Assembly: GCA_910579155.1 (NCBI GenBank)
Contig: CAJTTS010000008.1
Span: 1-64,000 of the forward strand
Length of the DNA: 64,000 nt
From: an uncultured Oscillospiraceae bacterium
GTDB lineage: Bacteria; Bacillota_A; Clostridia; Oscillospirales; Oscillospiraceae
Direction: 5' to 3'
Position 1 is the stretch's first letter; the number at the start of each line of letters is the position of its first letter. Below, one piece after another: positions 43,400-52,466 of this stretch. The position numbers were made by a program, and so were the translations under genes. The notes under the pieces are model-generated. The model did no database searches. It saw only the letters and a program-made list of their open reading frames with translations, and was not told the DNA's origin.

Positions 43400-44557
43400 T
43401 TAGCCCACCCCGCCGCTCTCCACAGGAGCGCCGGCGGCGGACTCCTGCTCGGCCAGGGCCTGGTGGTAGGCGGCCAGACGGTCGTAGAAAACGGCCACGT
43501 CCAGATTTTTCAAGGCGTCGGACTGGGTGACGACAGCCTCCTCCCGCCACTGGGCGATGAGCTCGTCCAGGGCGTTCTGGCGGAAGGCTTCAGCGTAGCC
43601 GCCCTCGGCCAGCTCCTCATCGGTGACATCCGTGGGCAGGCGCAGGATGATGTGATAGCCGAACTCCGACTCCACAATGCCGGACAGCTCGCCGTCCTTG
43701 AGGGCCAGGGACGCCTCCTCAAAGGGGGCCACCATGTCGCCGGGGGCGGCCAGGTAGCCGCCGGGGTTGTTCTGGGGGTTGTCCTCGCTGTGGGCCATCA
43801 TCAGCTCGTCAAACCTGGCGGGCAGGTCGTCCGCTGCCTGGAGCTGGGCCAGCAGGTCCTCCGCCTGGGCCCTTTTCTCGGCCACCTGGTCCTCGGGCAG
43901 GGGCTGGCGGCTGCCGTCCACCGTCTTGAGCAGGATGTGCTTGACCCGGTACAGGTAGGCGTTCAGCTCCTCCGTGGTGGGAGCGTGGGTGGTGGCCTCA
44001 TAGACATTGTCGTAATAGGTGTTCATGGCGAAGATGAACTCGGCGCTTTCGTCGGTCAGGCCCCAGTAGGGGACGGCGTTGGCCTCCAGGTCCGCCTCCT
44101 CCAGGGCGGTGCGGACCTCCTCAGCCTGGGCGTCGGTGAGCAGGCAGCCCAGCTCCGCCGCCCTCTGGCGGATCAGGACGTGGTACAGCGTCATGGAGAG
44201 GCTTTCCTCCAGCACGGTGTCGGCCGCGTCGGCCAGGGACATGCCGAGATAGGGGAGATAGGTCTGCATGTTCAGACAGTTCATGCCCAGCAGGTACAGA
44301 AACAGGTCGGCGGGCACGTCCTGGCCGTTGACGGTGAGCATGGTGTCGGTGGGGGACACCCCGGCGGCAAATTCCAGCACGGGCTGGGTCAGGTCGGCCA
44401 CAATGGCGGGAGAGGCGCTCTCGCCGGGGTCCGCGGACGCTCCGGCGGAGGGGTCCGCGGAGGGGCTTTCGTTGCCGTCGCCGCTTCCGCAGGCGAACAG
44501 GGACAGGGCCATGGCCGCCGTCAGCAACAGGGCCAGAAGTCGTTTCCAGTTTTTCAT
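43400..44557 (-). CDS. PrsA-like lipoprotein peptidyl-prolyl isomerase (foldase)
   Basis: A 385-residue protein with a lipoprotein signal (LLALLLTAAMALSLFACGSG, Cys23) and a Ser/Ala/Pro linker. A SurA/PrsA-type N domain leads into a parvulin domain: VKHILLKTVDGSRQPLPEDQ, then FDELMMAHSEDN, NPGGYLAAPGDMV and SEFGYHIILRL (about residues 215-325). It should assist folding of exported proteins outside the membrane. GGAGTATAAC precedes the ATG at 44557. It follows mfd on the same strand after 293 bases that contain a repeat copy. Confidence 0.9.
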   Translation of the reverse strand: MKNWKRLLALLLTAAMALSLFACGSGDGNESPSADPSAGASADPGESASPAIVADLTQPVLEFAAGVSPTDTMLTVNGQDVPADLFLYLLGMNCLNMQTYLPYLGMSLADAADTVLEESLSMTLYHVLIRQRAAELGCLLTDAQAEEVRTALEEADLEANAVPYWGLTDESAEFIFAMNTYYDNVYEATTHAPTTEELNAYLYRVKHILLKTVDGSRQPLPEDQVAEKRAQAEDLLAQLQAADDLPARFDELMMAHSEDNPQNNPGGYLAAPGDMVAPFEEASLALKDGELSGIVESEFGYHIILRLPTDVTDEELAEGGYAEAFRQNALDELIAQWREEAVVTQSDALKNLDVAVFYDRLAAYHQALAEQESAAGAPVESGGVG

Positions 44558-44657
44558 GTTATACTCCAATCCATGAGAGAAAAATTTACGGGTCAGGCGC
44601 CGTTGAGGGGTATTATACATCAACAGGACGGCAAATGCAAATCCAGGTTGCGGATGG

Positions 44658-44791
44658 GAAGCGCGAGGATAACCGCGCAGGGGAGCTTGGACCAAAGCGA
44701 AGGCAAAAGTCCAGCCGTCGCAAAGCGGGGGCGGGTTTTGTCTGAGTCGGAGGGAAAGCGGCCCGGCCGCGCGGTCAATCTGAGCGTGACA
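44658..44791. repeat. Repeat family 1 copy between mfd and the foldase gene
   Basis: GAAGCGCGAGGATAACCGCG at the start, GCAAAAGTCCAGCCGTCGCA in the middle and CTGAGCGTGACAA at the end; closest to the copy at 9405-9540. Confidence 0.85.
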
Positions 44792-44850
44792 AGGAAGCGG
44801 CTCGGTCGCTTGCCGCGAGCAGCACGATTCCAGGCTGCCGGGCGCCATCC

Positions 44851-47800
44851 CTAGGCCTCCTCCGGGTCCAGCAGGGCCGCGTACCGCTCCACCGCCTGGG
44901 TGGCCACGCGCAGGGGGTCCTCCCCCTTTTTCAGCTTCAGGGTGAGGGCAGGGGCGTCGCCAGGGGAGAACAGCATCCGCCCGGGATACTGCCCCGCCAG
45001 GGCGGCGATGGGTTCCAGGTCGAACTGGTCCAGGGCGAAGGTGAGGGCGGCGCCCTTCTGGGTGATCTCCGTGATGGAACAGGAGGCCGCCCGCCCCCGG
45101 AGCAGGGCCGCAGAGATCAGGTTGTTCACCTGGCGGGGCGGGTCCCCAAAGCGGTCGATGAGCTCGTCGGTCATGTCGTCCGCGTCCTGCGGGGTGCGCA
45201 CGCGGGCGATGCGGCGGTACAGGTCCATGCGCTGGCCCGCGTCGGGCACGTAGCGGTCCGGGATGGAGGCGGAGATGGTCAGGTCCACCGTACACTCGGG
45301 GGTTCTTGCCGGGGCCACGCCCTTCTCCTCCAATACCGCCTCCTCCAGCAGTTTCAGATAGAGGTCGTAACCCACGCTCATCAAAAAACCGGACTGCTCC
45401 GGGCCCAGCAGGTTGCCCGCGCCCCGAATCTCCAGGTCACGCATGGCAATTTTAAATCCGGAGCCAAATTCCGCGTACTCCCGGATGGCGCTCAAACGCT
45501 TGGCGGCGATCTCCGTGAGTACCTTGCCCTGCCGGTAGGTCATGTAGGCGTAGGCTCGCCGGGGGGAGCGGCCCACCCGGCCGCGAATCTGGTGGAGCTG
45601 GGACAGGCCCATTTTATCCGCGTCCTCAATGATGAGGGTGTTTACGTTGGCGATGTCGATGCCCGTCTCGATGATGGTGGTACACACCAGCACGTCCACC
45701 TCGCCGTCGGACACCCGGGTCATGACGTCGGACAGCTCTTCCTGGCTCATCTTGCCGTGGCCCACCGCCACCACCGCGTCCTCCCCCAGCATGTCCTTGA
45801 TACGGGCGGCGGTGCGCTGGATGGTGTCTACCCGGTTGTGGAGGTAATACACCTGCCCGCCCCGCTCCAACTCCCGGCGCATGGTGTCGGCCAGCACCGA
45901 CCAGTCGTGCTCCAGCACGTAGGTCTGCACCGGCTGGCGGTTGGCGGGGGGCTCCTCAATGGCGGACATGTCCCGGATGCCGGACAGGGCCATATTCAGG
46001 GTGCGGGGGATGGGGGTGGCGGACAGGGTGAGCACGTCCACCTGCTTGCTCATTTCCTTCAAGCGCTCCTTGTGGGTGACGCCGAAGCGCTGCTCCTCAT
46101 CCACCACCAGCAGGCCCAGGTCTTTAAAATGCACGTCCTTTTGCAGCAGCCGGTGGGTGCCGATCAGCAGGTCCACCGAGCCGTTTTCCACCCCGGCCAG
46201 CGCCTTTTTCATCTGGGCGGGGGTGCGGAAGCGGCTGACCACCTCGATCTCCACCGGGTACTTGGCAAAGCGCGAACGGGCCGTCAGGTAGTGCTGGCGG
46301 GCCAGCACGGTGGTGGGCACCAGAATCGCCGCCTGCTTCCCGTCCAGGACGCATTTCATCACGGCCCGCAGGGCTACCTCCGTCTTGCCGTAGCCCACGT
46401 CGCCGCACAGCAGGCGGTCCATGGGGCGGGGGGCCTCCATGTCCTGCTTAATCTCCCGGATGGAGCGGAGCTGGTCCTCCGTCTCGTCGTAAGGAAAGTC
46501 CTCCTCAAACTCCTTCTGCCAGGGGGAGTCGGGGGCGAAGGCGTATCCCGGCTGACGCTGGCGCTGGGCGTAGAGCTGGATCAGGCCCTTGGCCAGGTCC
46601 TTCACCGCCTTCCGGGTGCGGGTCTTGGCCTTTTCCCAGTCCGTGCCGCCCAGCTTGGAGAGCTTTTTCGTCTCCGGGTCGTCCCCGCTGCCGATATACT
46701 TGGCAATGGCGTCCAGTTGGGTGGCGGGGAGATAGAGCACGTCCGCCCCGGCGTAAGCCAGCTTGACGTAGTCCTTTTCCACACCGTCCACCGTCATCTT
46801 TACCATGCCCACGAAGCGGCCGATGCCGTGATGCTCGTGGACGATCAGATCTCCGGGGGACAGATCTGTAAAGGAATCTACCTTGCGGCGGTCTGCGGCG
46901 TTTTTCAGGCGCTTGCTTTTCCGGCGCGGTTCGTTTGCGCCTTCGGTGAGTACGGCATAGGGGCAGCCGATGTAGTCAAAGCCCGCCGACAGCCCGCCTA
47001 CGGCGATGGTGATTCCACCAGGTTGGGGCAGACCGTGGAGTTGGAAGTCCACCGCTGAGCGCACTCCGCGCTCCCGAAGCAGGGACTGCAGGTTCAGCGC
47101 CCGCTGCTCGCTGCCCACCAGCACCACCGTGCCCATACCGGCCGCCTGGAGCTGGGTCAGGTCCGCCGCCGCCGCGTCCAGGCTGGCCCCGAAGGAGGAG
47201 AGCTGACGGCCCTGGGCGGTCAGAATGTCCTTGGGGGGCAGGGGAGCGGCGGAGGTGGTGAAGGAGTCCAGGAAGCATAGGGCGTGGTCGGACAGCGCCG
47301 CCATCAGCTCGTCCATGGTGGCGGCGAATTGGGCGTGCTTGCCGTCCAGCTTGCCCGCTTCCAGCAGGGTTTTTACATCTTCGTTCAACTGCCACAGCCA
47401 GTTTTTGCCCCGCTCCGCCACCCGGCTGGACTCGGACAGGCAGACGACGGCGTCCGGGGGCAGGTGGTGGGCGGCGGTGGCCAGTTTGGAATAGCGGGCG
47501 GGAAGCTGCCGGTCGGTGGGGCGATCCCAGTTTCCGTTTTCGTCCTTGAAGGGGAGCAGCTCGCTGACGGGGAGGAACACCGCCCGGTCCAGATGGCCGA
47601 CCCGGCGCTGGGAGGATACGTCGAACAGGCCCATGGAGTCCACGGCCCGGTCCCAGAACTCCACTCGGACGGGATTGTCCTGGCCGGGAGAGAACACGTC
47701 CAGGATGCCGCCCCGCAGGGCGAATTGCCCCACGCCCTCCACCTGCGGGCAGCGGGTATAGCCCAAAGCGGCCAGCCGGTCAGCCAGCTCGTCCATGTCG

Positions 47801-48240
47801 TAGCTGCCGTTGGACTCCAGGGTGACGATATGGCCGGCCAGCTCGTCCGGCGGGAGGGTGCGCTGGAGCAGCCCCTCCACCGTGGCGGCGATGAGCTTGA
47901 TTTTGCCTTGGGCCATGGCATGGAAGGCGGCAAGGCGCTGATGCTCCCACTGGCGGGAAGCCACCGCCCCGTCGTGGAACAGAAATTCCCGCGCGCCGAG
48001 CATGGTGGCCGGTACCCCCGTCAGCGCCGTCACGTCCGCCGCCAGCCGGGCGCACTCTCCCTCGTCCGCGCACACCAGTACCACGGGCACGTCCAGCCGG
48101 GCCAGCAGGCCCGCCGCGAAATGGGCCCGGTGGATGGGGGACAGGCCCGCCACCTCCACCGGCGAACGGCCCCCCTCCAGGGCGGCGGTCAGCCGGAGAA
48201 ACTCCGGCACCTCGTTCAAAATGTTCAGCAGCAGTTTCAT
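44851..48240 (-). CDS. mfd: Transcription-repair coupling factor Mfd
   Basis: An 1129-residue SF2 translocase. The UvrB-like N-terminal part has GILDVFSPGQDNPVRVEFWD; the RNA polymerase-interacting domain has GDLIVHEHHGIGRFVGMVKM; the motor shows Walker A CGDVGYGKTEVALRA, DEEQRFGVTHKERLK, TLSATPIPRTLNMAL and GRVGRSPRRAYAYMTY; the C-terminal domain follows. Mfd removes stalled RNA polymerase and recruits UvrA. The ATG at 48240 starts MKLLLNILNEVPEF. It follows pth, as in many Firmicutes (pth-mfd). Confidence 0.98.
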   Translation of the reverse strand: MKLLLNILNEVPEFLRLTAALEGGRSPVEVAGLSPIHRAHFAAGLLARLDVPVVLVCADEGECARLAADVTALTGVPATMLGAREFLFHDGAVASRQWEHQRLAAFHAMAQGKIKLIAATVEGLLQRTLPPDELAGHIVTLESNGSYDMDELADRLAALGYTRCPQVEGVGQFALRGGILDVFSPGQDNPVRVEFWDRAVDSMGLFDVSSQRRVGHLDRAVFLPVSELLPFKDENGNWDRPTDRQLPARYSKLATAAHHLPPDAVVCLSESSRVAERGKNWLWQLNEDVKTLLEAGKLDGKHAQFAATMDELMAALSDHALCFLDSFTTSAAPLPPKDILTAQGRQLSSFGASLDAAAADLTQLQAAGMGTVVLVGSEQRALNLQSLLRERGVRSAVDFQLHGLPQPGGITIAVGGLSAGFDYIGCPYAVLTEGANEPRRKSKRLKNAADRRKVDSFTDLSPGDLIVHEHHGIGRFVGMVKMTVDGVEKDYVKLAYAGADVLYLPATQLDAIAKYIGSGDDPETKKLSKLGGTDWEKAKTRTRKAVKDLAKGLIQLYAQRQRQPGYAFAPDSPWQKEFEEDFPYDETEDQLRSIREIKQDMEAPRPMDRLLCGDVGYGKTEVALRAVMKCVLDGKQAAILVPTTVLARQHYLTARSRFAKYPVEIEVVSRFRTPAQMKKALAGVENGSVDLLIGTHRLLQKDVHFKDLGLLVVDEEQRFGVTHKERLKEMSKQVDVLTLSATPIPRTLNMALSGIRDMSAIEEPPANRQPVQTYVLEHDWSVLADTMRRELERGGQVYYLHNRVDTIQRTAARIKDMLGEDAVVAVGHGKMSQEELSDVMTRVSDGEVDVLVCTTIIETGIDIANVNTLIIEDADKMGLSQLHQIRGRVGRSPRRAYAYMTYRQGKVLTEIAAKRLSAIREYAEFGSGFKIAMRDLEIRGAGNLLGPEQSGFLMSVGYDLYLKLLEEAVLEEKGVAPARTPECTVDLTISASIPDRYVPDAGQRMDLYRRIARVRTPQDADDMTDELIDRFGDPPRQVNNLISAALLRGRAASCSITEITQKGAALTFALDQFDLEPIAALAGQYPGRMLFSPGDAPALTLKLKKGEDPLRVATQAVERYAALLDPEEA

Positions 48241-48403
48241 GGGTTACCTCGAAGTTTGAAAAAATTGGAAAGTATAGGCGCAACTGCGCCCGGGGCGGCG
48301 AGGCCCGCGCCTCCCGCTGCGGATGGGCGGGCGGTGCGTTGGGAGTTACCCTGGCGTGCCGCCGCACAACGGACAGACGGACGGGCCGGAGCCAACGGCC
48401 CCG

Positions 48404-48991
48404 CTAGTTGTAGCGGTTCATCGCTTTTTGCGGCCCGTCCCGCAAAAAGCATTCCACCGCGTCCGCCGCCCGCTTCACCGCTTCGTCCATGACCTTCCTG
48501 TCCTCGCCCTGGAACCTGCTCAGCACCCAATCCGCCATGTCGTAGCCCGGATGGGGCTTTTCCCCCACGCCCACCTTGAGGCGGGGGAACTGGTCGCTTC
48601 CCAGGTGCTGAATGATGCTTTTCAGCCCGTTGTGCCCCCCGGCGGAGCCGCCCGTTCGGATGCGCAGCTTCCCCAGGGGCAGGTCCACGTCGTCGGAGAT
48701 GACCAGCACGCGATCCGGCGCGATCTTATAGAATTTGGCCGCCTCCCCCACCGCCTCGCCGGACAGGTTCATGTAGGTGGTGGGCTTCATCACCAGCGCG
48801 CCCTGGCCGCCGATTGCCGCGGTGTTGGTCAGGGCCTTGTACTTCAAGCGCTGGATGGGAAAACGGCCCCGTTCCCCCAGCTCGTCCGCCACCATGAAAC
48901 CCACGTTGTGGCGGGTGCCTTCATACTTGTCGCCCGGATTGCCCAGGCCCACGATGAGCCAGGACACGGGCGCTTTTTTTTGGAAAAACAC
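48404..48991 (-). CDS. pth: Peptidyl-tRNA hydrolase
   Basis: A 195-residue protein with WLIVGLGNPGDKYEGTRHNV (catalytic His in RHNVGF), the conserved KPTTYMNLSGEAV and GGSAGGHNGLKSIIQHLGSD. It releases tRNA from prematurely dropped peptidyl-tRNA. The GTG at 48991 is preferred: GGGAGG lies seven bases upstream and the product VFFQKKAPVSWLIVGL has a near-normal N-terminus; an ATG at 49015 is upstream of that Shine-Dalgarno. Downstream is mfd. Confidence 0.96.
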   Translation of the reverse strand: MFFQKKAPVSWLIVGLGNPGDKYEGTRHNVGFMVADELGERGRFPIQRLKYKALTNTAAIGGQGALVMKPTTYMNLSGEAVGEAAKFYKIAPDRVLVISDDVDLPLGKLRIRTGGSAGGHNGLKSIIQHLGSDQFPRLKVGVGEKPHPGYDMADWVLSRFQGEDRKVMDEAVKRAADAVECFLRDGPQKAMNRYN

Positions 48992-49107
48992 GTCGATACC
49001 TCCCAAATGGAACAACCGCCCCGGAGCCTTGCCCCCGGAGCGGAGTTTTTCCTATCTGTGTTGTATGGGACCCGAACGGGGCCCACGCAAAGCCGCCCTT
49101 TGGCTTT

Positions 49108-49185
49108 GTGGGGAAAGGAGGGGCGGCGGGGCGAGTGAGCTTTCGCGCCTGCGCGGAAGCGAAGGATGCGGAGCTTGTCCCGGCG
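49108..49185. repeat. Dispersed repeat family 2, intergenic copy
   Basis: Plus-strand order GTGGGGAAAGGAGGGGCGGC, GCGAGTGAGCTTTCGC, GCGGAAGCGA, GGAGCTTGTCCCGGCG matches the minus strand of 25521-25598. It lies between prs and pth and is flanked by further GC-rich palindromic sequence. Confidence 0.75.
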
Positions 49186-49224
49186 CCGTTGCGCTGCGCC
49201 TGTTCGCGACGGCTCCACAGCCGT

Positions 49225-50199
<975 letters not shown>

Positions 50200-50282
50200 C
50201 TTCCTCTCTTAAATCGTAAGATTCACTTCCATACATATATTCACTCCCGGCGCATAGCCGGAAGCGTAGCGACTTGAAGAAC

Positions 50283-50310
50283 ATTATACCAGAAAGCAGG
50301 ATTTTTTGAA
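50283..50310 (-). promoter_or_regulatory. Probable promoter of prs
   Basis: Minus strand: TTCAAA (50310-50305), 16-base spacer, TATAAT (50288-50283). Good -10, weak -35. Confidence 0.5.
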
Positions 50311-50402
50311 GGGATTTTTCATATTTCTAAAAATATTGTATTATCCCGACAAAAGGCCGGGAGGGAAAAAAGGAAAAAGCGGTGAAAATGTAGAAACCCG
50401 TC

Positions 50403-50897
50403 TCAGGCGACGGCGGAGGGCAGCCAGCGCTGAATACGCCGGACGCGGTACAGGTGGACCACCTCAATGGTGGCACAGATTTTGTCCGCTATGTTCACCG
50501 CCAGAGCCTCCCGGCACCGGGGCAGATGGACCGCAAGAGGGAACATATGGGACACAATGGCGTTTTTCTCGTTCTCGGTCAGGTCGGGGCACAGGGCCAT
50601 CGCGTTGCGCAGGGCGAACTCCGGATGGTCCAGGCATTGGTTCCCCGGGTGGGCGGAGCTGTCCGTGGGGTCGTATAAGTAGAGGTCGTGGAGCAGGCCC
50701 GCCCGGGCGGCGGCCCGGTAGTCCCAGCGGAAATAACGGGCCAGCCGGAAAGCCACGTAGGATACGAACAGACAGTGGTCGTAACAGGTGGCGCAGAAAT
50801 GGCGGCGCCACTGCTTCATGGAGTTGACCTCAGAGGTGTTCAGCAGGGGGCTGACACACTGGAGAAAGGCGGCGGTATTCAAATCGTGCTTGGACAT
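50403..50897 (-). CDS. HD-domain phosphohydrolase
   Basis: A 164-residue HD-superfamily protein: YDHCLFVSYVAFRLARYFRW gives the first His, LLHDLYLYD the HD pair and DHPEFALRNA plus IVSHMFPLAVHLPR later metal ligands. Members hydrolyse nucleotide or signalling phosphates; the substrate cannot be named from this sequence. It has its own consensus-like promoter (50991-51019) and is divergent from the GntR-ABC operon. Confidence 0.85.
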   Translation of the reverse strand: MSKHDLNTAAFLQCVSPLLNTSEVNSMKQWRRHFCATCYDHCLFVSYVAFRLARYFRWDYRAAARAGLLHDLYLYDPTDSSAHPGNQCLDHPEFALRNAMALCPDLTENEKNAIVSHMFPLAVHLPRCREALAVNIADKICATIEVVHLYRVRRIQRWLPSAVA

Positions 50898-50990
50898 GGG
50901 ACAAAACTCCTTCCATATACTGGGGGATGAAAAAGTGCCATTTTATTACAAAATGTTATGAATTTTGCGCTTGTTTTACGCTGTGAAATC

Positions 50991-51019
50991 ATTATAGCAG
51001 ACAAAGACCGTTTTGTCAG
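50991..51019 (-). promoter_or_regulatory. Promoter of the HD-domain gene
   Basis: Minus strand: CTGACA (51019-51014), 17-base spacer, TATAAT (50996-50991). Confidence 0.7.
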
Positions 51020-51069
51020 CAGTCTTTTGCAAATTTTAATGTGCAAAAATTGGAAAATTTTTCTTGCGC

Positions 51070-51122
51070 TTGACAATGCGCCGCCGGTATGTTACCATAA
51101 CTGTACTAATACGTATAATACA
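51070..51122 (+). promoter_or_regulatory. Promoter and operator-like site of the GntR-ABC operon
   Basis: TTGACA (51070-51075), 17-base spacer, TACCAT (51093-51098). Just downstream, GTACTAATACGTATAATACA (51103-51122) contains the palindrome ATACGTAT, a likely binding site for the YtrA-type repressor encoded next. Confidence 0.6.
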
Positions 51123-51144
51123 ATTGTCGAAAGGAGGCGGGGCT

Positions 51145-51513
51145 ATGCTCAGCCTGAATTACCGGGACAGCCGCCCCATCTACGAGCAGGTGCGCGACGG
51201 CCTGCGCCGGCTCATCATCACAGGGGCTATTCCGGCGGGGGACAAACTCCCGTCCGTCCGGGCCATGGCGGCGCAGCTCGCCATCAACCCCAACACCATC
51301 CAGCGGGCCTACGAGTCGCTGGAGCAGGAGGGGTATGCCTACTCGGTGCCGGGCAAGGGCAGCTTTGCCGCCCTGCCCCAGGACGTCACCGACAAGCGCC
51401 GGGAGGAGCTGCTGGCAAAGCTGGACGCCATTGTGCAGGAGCTGGTGTACCTGGGAATGGCTCCGGCGGACATCGGCGCGCGGTGCGCGGCGTGGAAGGA
51501 GGATGCGAAATGA
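51145..51513 (+). CDS. GntR-family regulator, YtrA subfamily
   Basis: A 122-residue protein with one GntR winged helix (PIYEQVRDGLRRLIITGAIP; PSVRAMAAQLAINPNTIQRA; EGYAYSVPGKGSF) and a short helical tail instead of a ligand domain, the YtrA pattern. Such repressors usually control the ABC transporter encoded downstream. AAAGGAGGCGGGGCT precedes the ATG. Its stop overlaps the ABC ATPase ATG (ATGA), so translation is coupled. Confidence 0.93.
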   Translation: MLSLNYRDSRPIYEQVRDGLRRLIITGAIPAGDKLPSVRAMAAQLAINPNTIQRAYESLEQEGYAYSVPGKGSFAALPQDVTDKRREELLAKLDAIVQELVYLGMAPADIGARCAAWKEDAK

Positions 51514-52412
51514 TTGAAGTCAAAAACGTGGCCAAGAGCTTTGACGGCTTCCATGCCCTGGACGGGCTGACCATGACGGTGCCCCGGGGGGCCATTTACG
51601 GACTGGTGGGACCTAACGGGGCGGGCAAGTCCACCATTCTGCGCCACCTGTGCGGGGCCTACCGGCAGGACTCCGGGGAGATCACCTTGGAGGGCGCGCC
51701 CATCTACGAAAACCCCGCTGTCAAGACCCGGATGGCGGTGATTCCCGACGAGCTGTATTATTTTGGGTCGGCCTCTACCCGGGATATGATGAAATTTTAT
51801 GAGGGCATCTATCCCAGCTTCGATGTGGAGCGCTACCAGCGCCTGAAAGAGGCGTTCCCCGAGGTGGACGAGAAACGGCCCATCCGCCGGCTGTCCAAGG
51901 GGATGCAGAAGCAGTCCGCGTTCTGGCTGGCCCTGAGCTGCAAGCCGGACTACCTGCTGCTGGACGAGCCGGTGGACGGCCTGGACCCGGTGATGCGGCG
52001 GCAGGTGTGGTCCCTGCTCATGGGGGACGTGGCGGAGCGGGGGACCACGGTGCTGGTGTCCTCCCACAATCTACGCGAATTGGAGGACGTGTGCGACCAT
52101 GTGGGCATCCTCAGCCACGGCAGGGTGGCGCTGGAGCGCTCCCTCACCGAGCTTCAGGGCGGCACGGTAAAGATGCAGATCGCCTTTGAGAGCGAGGCCC
52201 CGCCCGAGCTGCCCGCCGGCTTGCAGGTGGTCCACACCAGCAATGTAGGCCGGGTGTATACCTACATCGTCCGTGGGACGGCGGAGGAGGTCACGGCAAA
52301 ATTCGAGCGGCTGAACCCGCTGTTCGCCGACGCGCTCCCCCTGACGCTGGAGGAGATCTTTATCTATGAAATGGGAGGTGAGGACTATGCGGTCCGTGAT
52401 ATTGTTCTTTGA
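51510..52412 (+). CDS. ABC transporter ATP-binding protein
   Basis: A 300-residue ATPase: Walker A GPNGAGKST near residue 37, signature RRLSKGMQKQ (the LSGGQ position is degenerate, LSKGM), Walker B YLLLDEPVDGLDP and the H-loop SSHNLREL. A C-terminal extension of about 90 residues follows, as in YtrB/BcrA-like exporters. It pairs with the membrane protein encoded next. The substrate is unknown; YtrA-type operons are often induced by envelope stress. Confidence 0.93.
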   Translation: MIEVKNVAKSFDGFHALDGLTMTVPRGAIYGLVGPNGAGKSTILRHLCGAYRQDSGEITLEGAPIYENPAVKTRMAVIPDELYYFGSASTRDMMKFYEGIYPSFDVERYQRLKEAFPEVDEKRPIRRLSKGMQKQSAFWLALSCKPDYLLLDEPVDGLDPVMRRQVWSLLMGDVAERGTTVLVSSHNLRELEDVCDHVGILSHGRVALERSLTELQGGTVKMQIAFESEAPPELPAGLQVVHTSNVGRVYTYIVRGTAEEVTAKFERLNPLFADALPLTLEEIFIYEMGGEDYAVRDIVL

Positions 52413-52466
52413 CCGGGTAGTCTGCCAAGAGAGCGCCGTCGGCGGGAAAAGCGGGAGGTGAAGGAG

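Noticed and set aside
43400..45295. A long open frame reaching from the foldase gene into the 3' end of mfd
   Set aside because: Only the part from the ATG at 44557 has a lipoprotein signal and a ribosome site; the upstream part is an antisense-frame artefact over the mfd end and a repeat copy.
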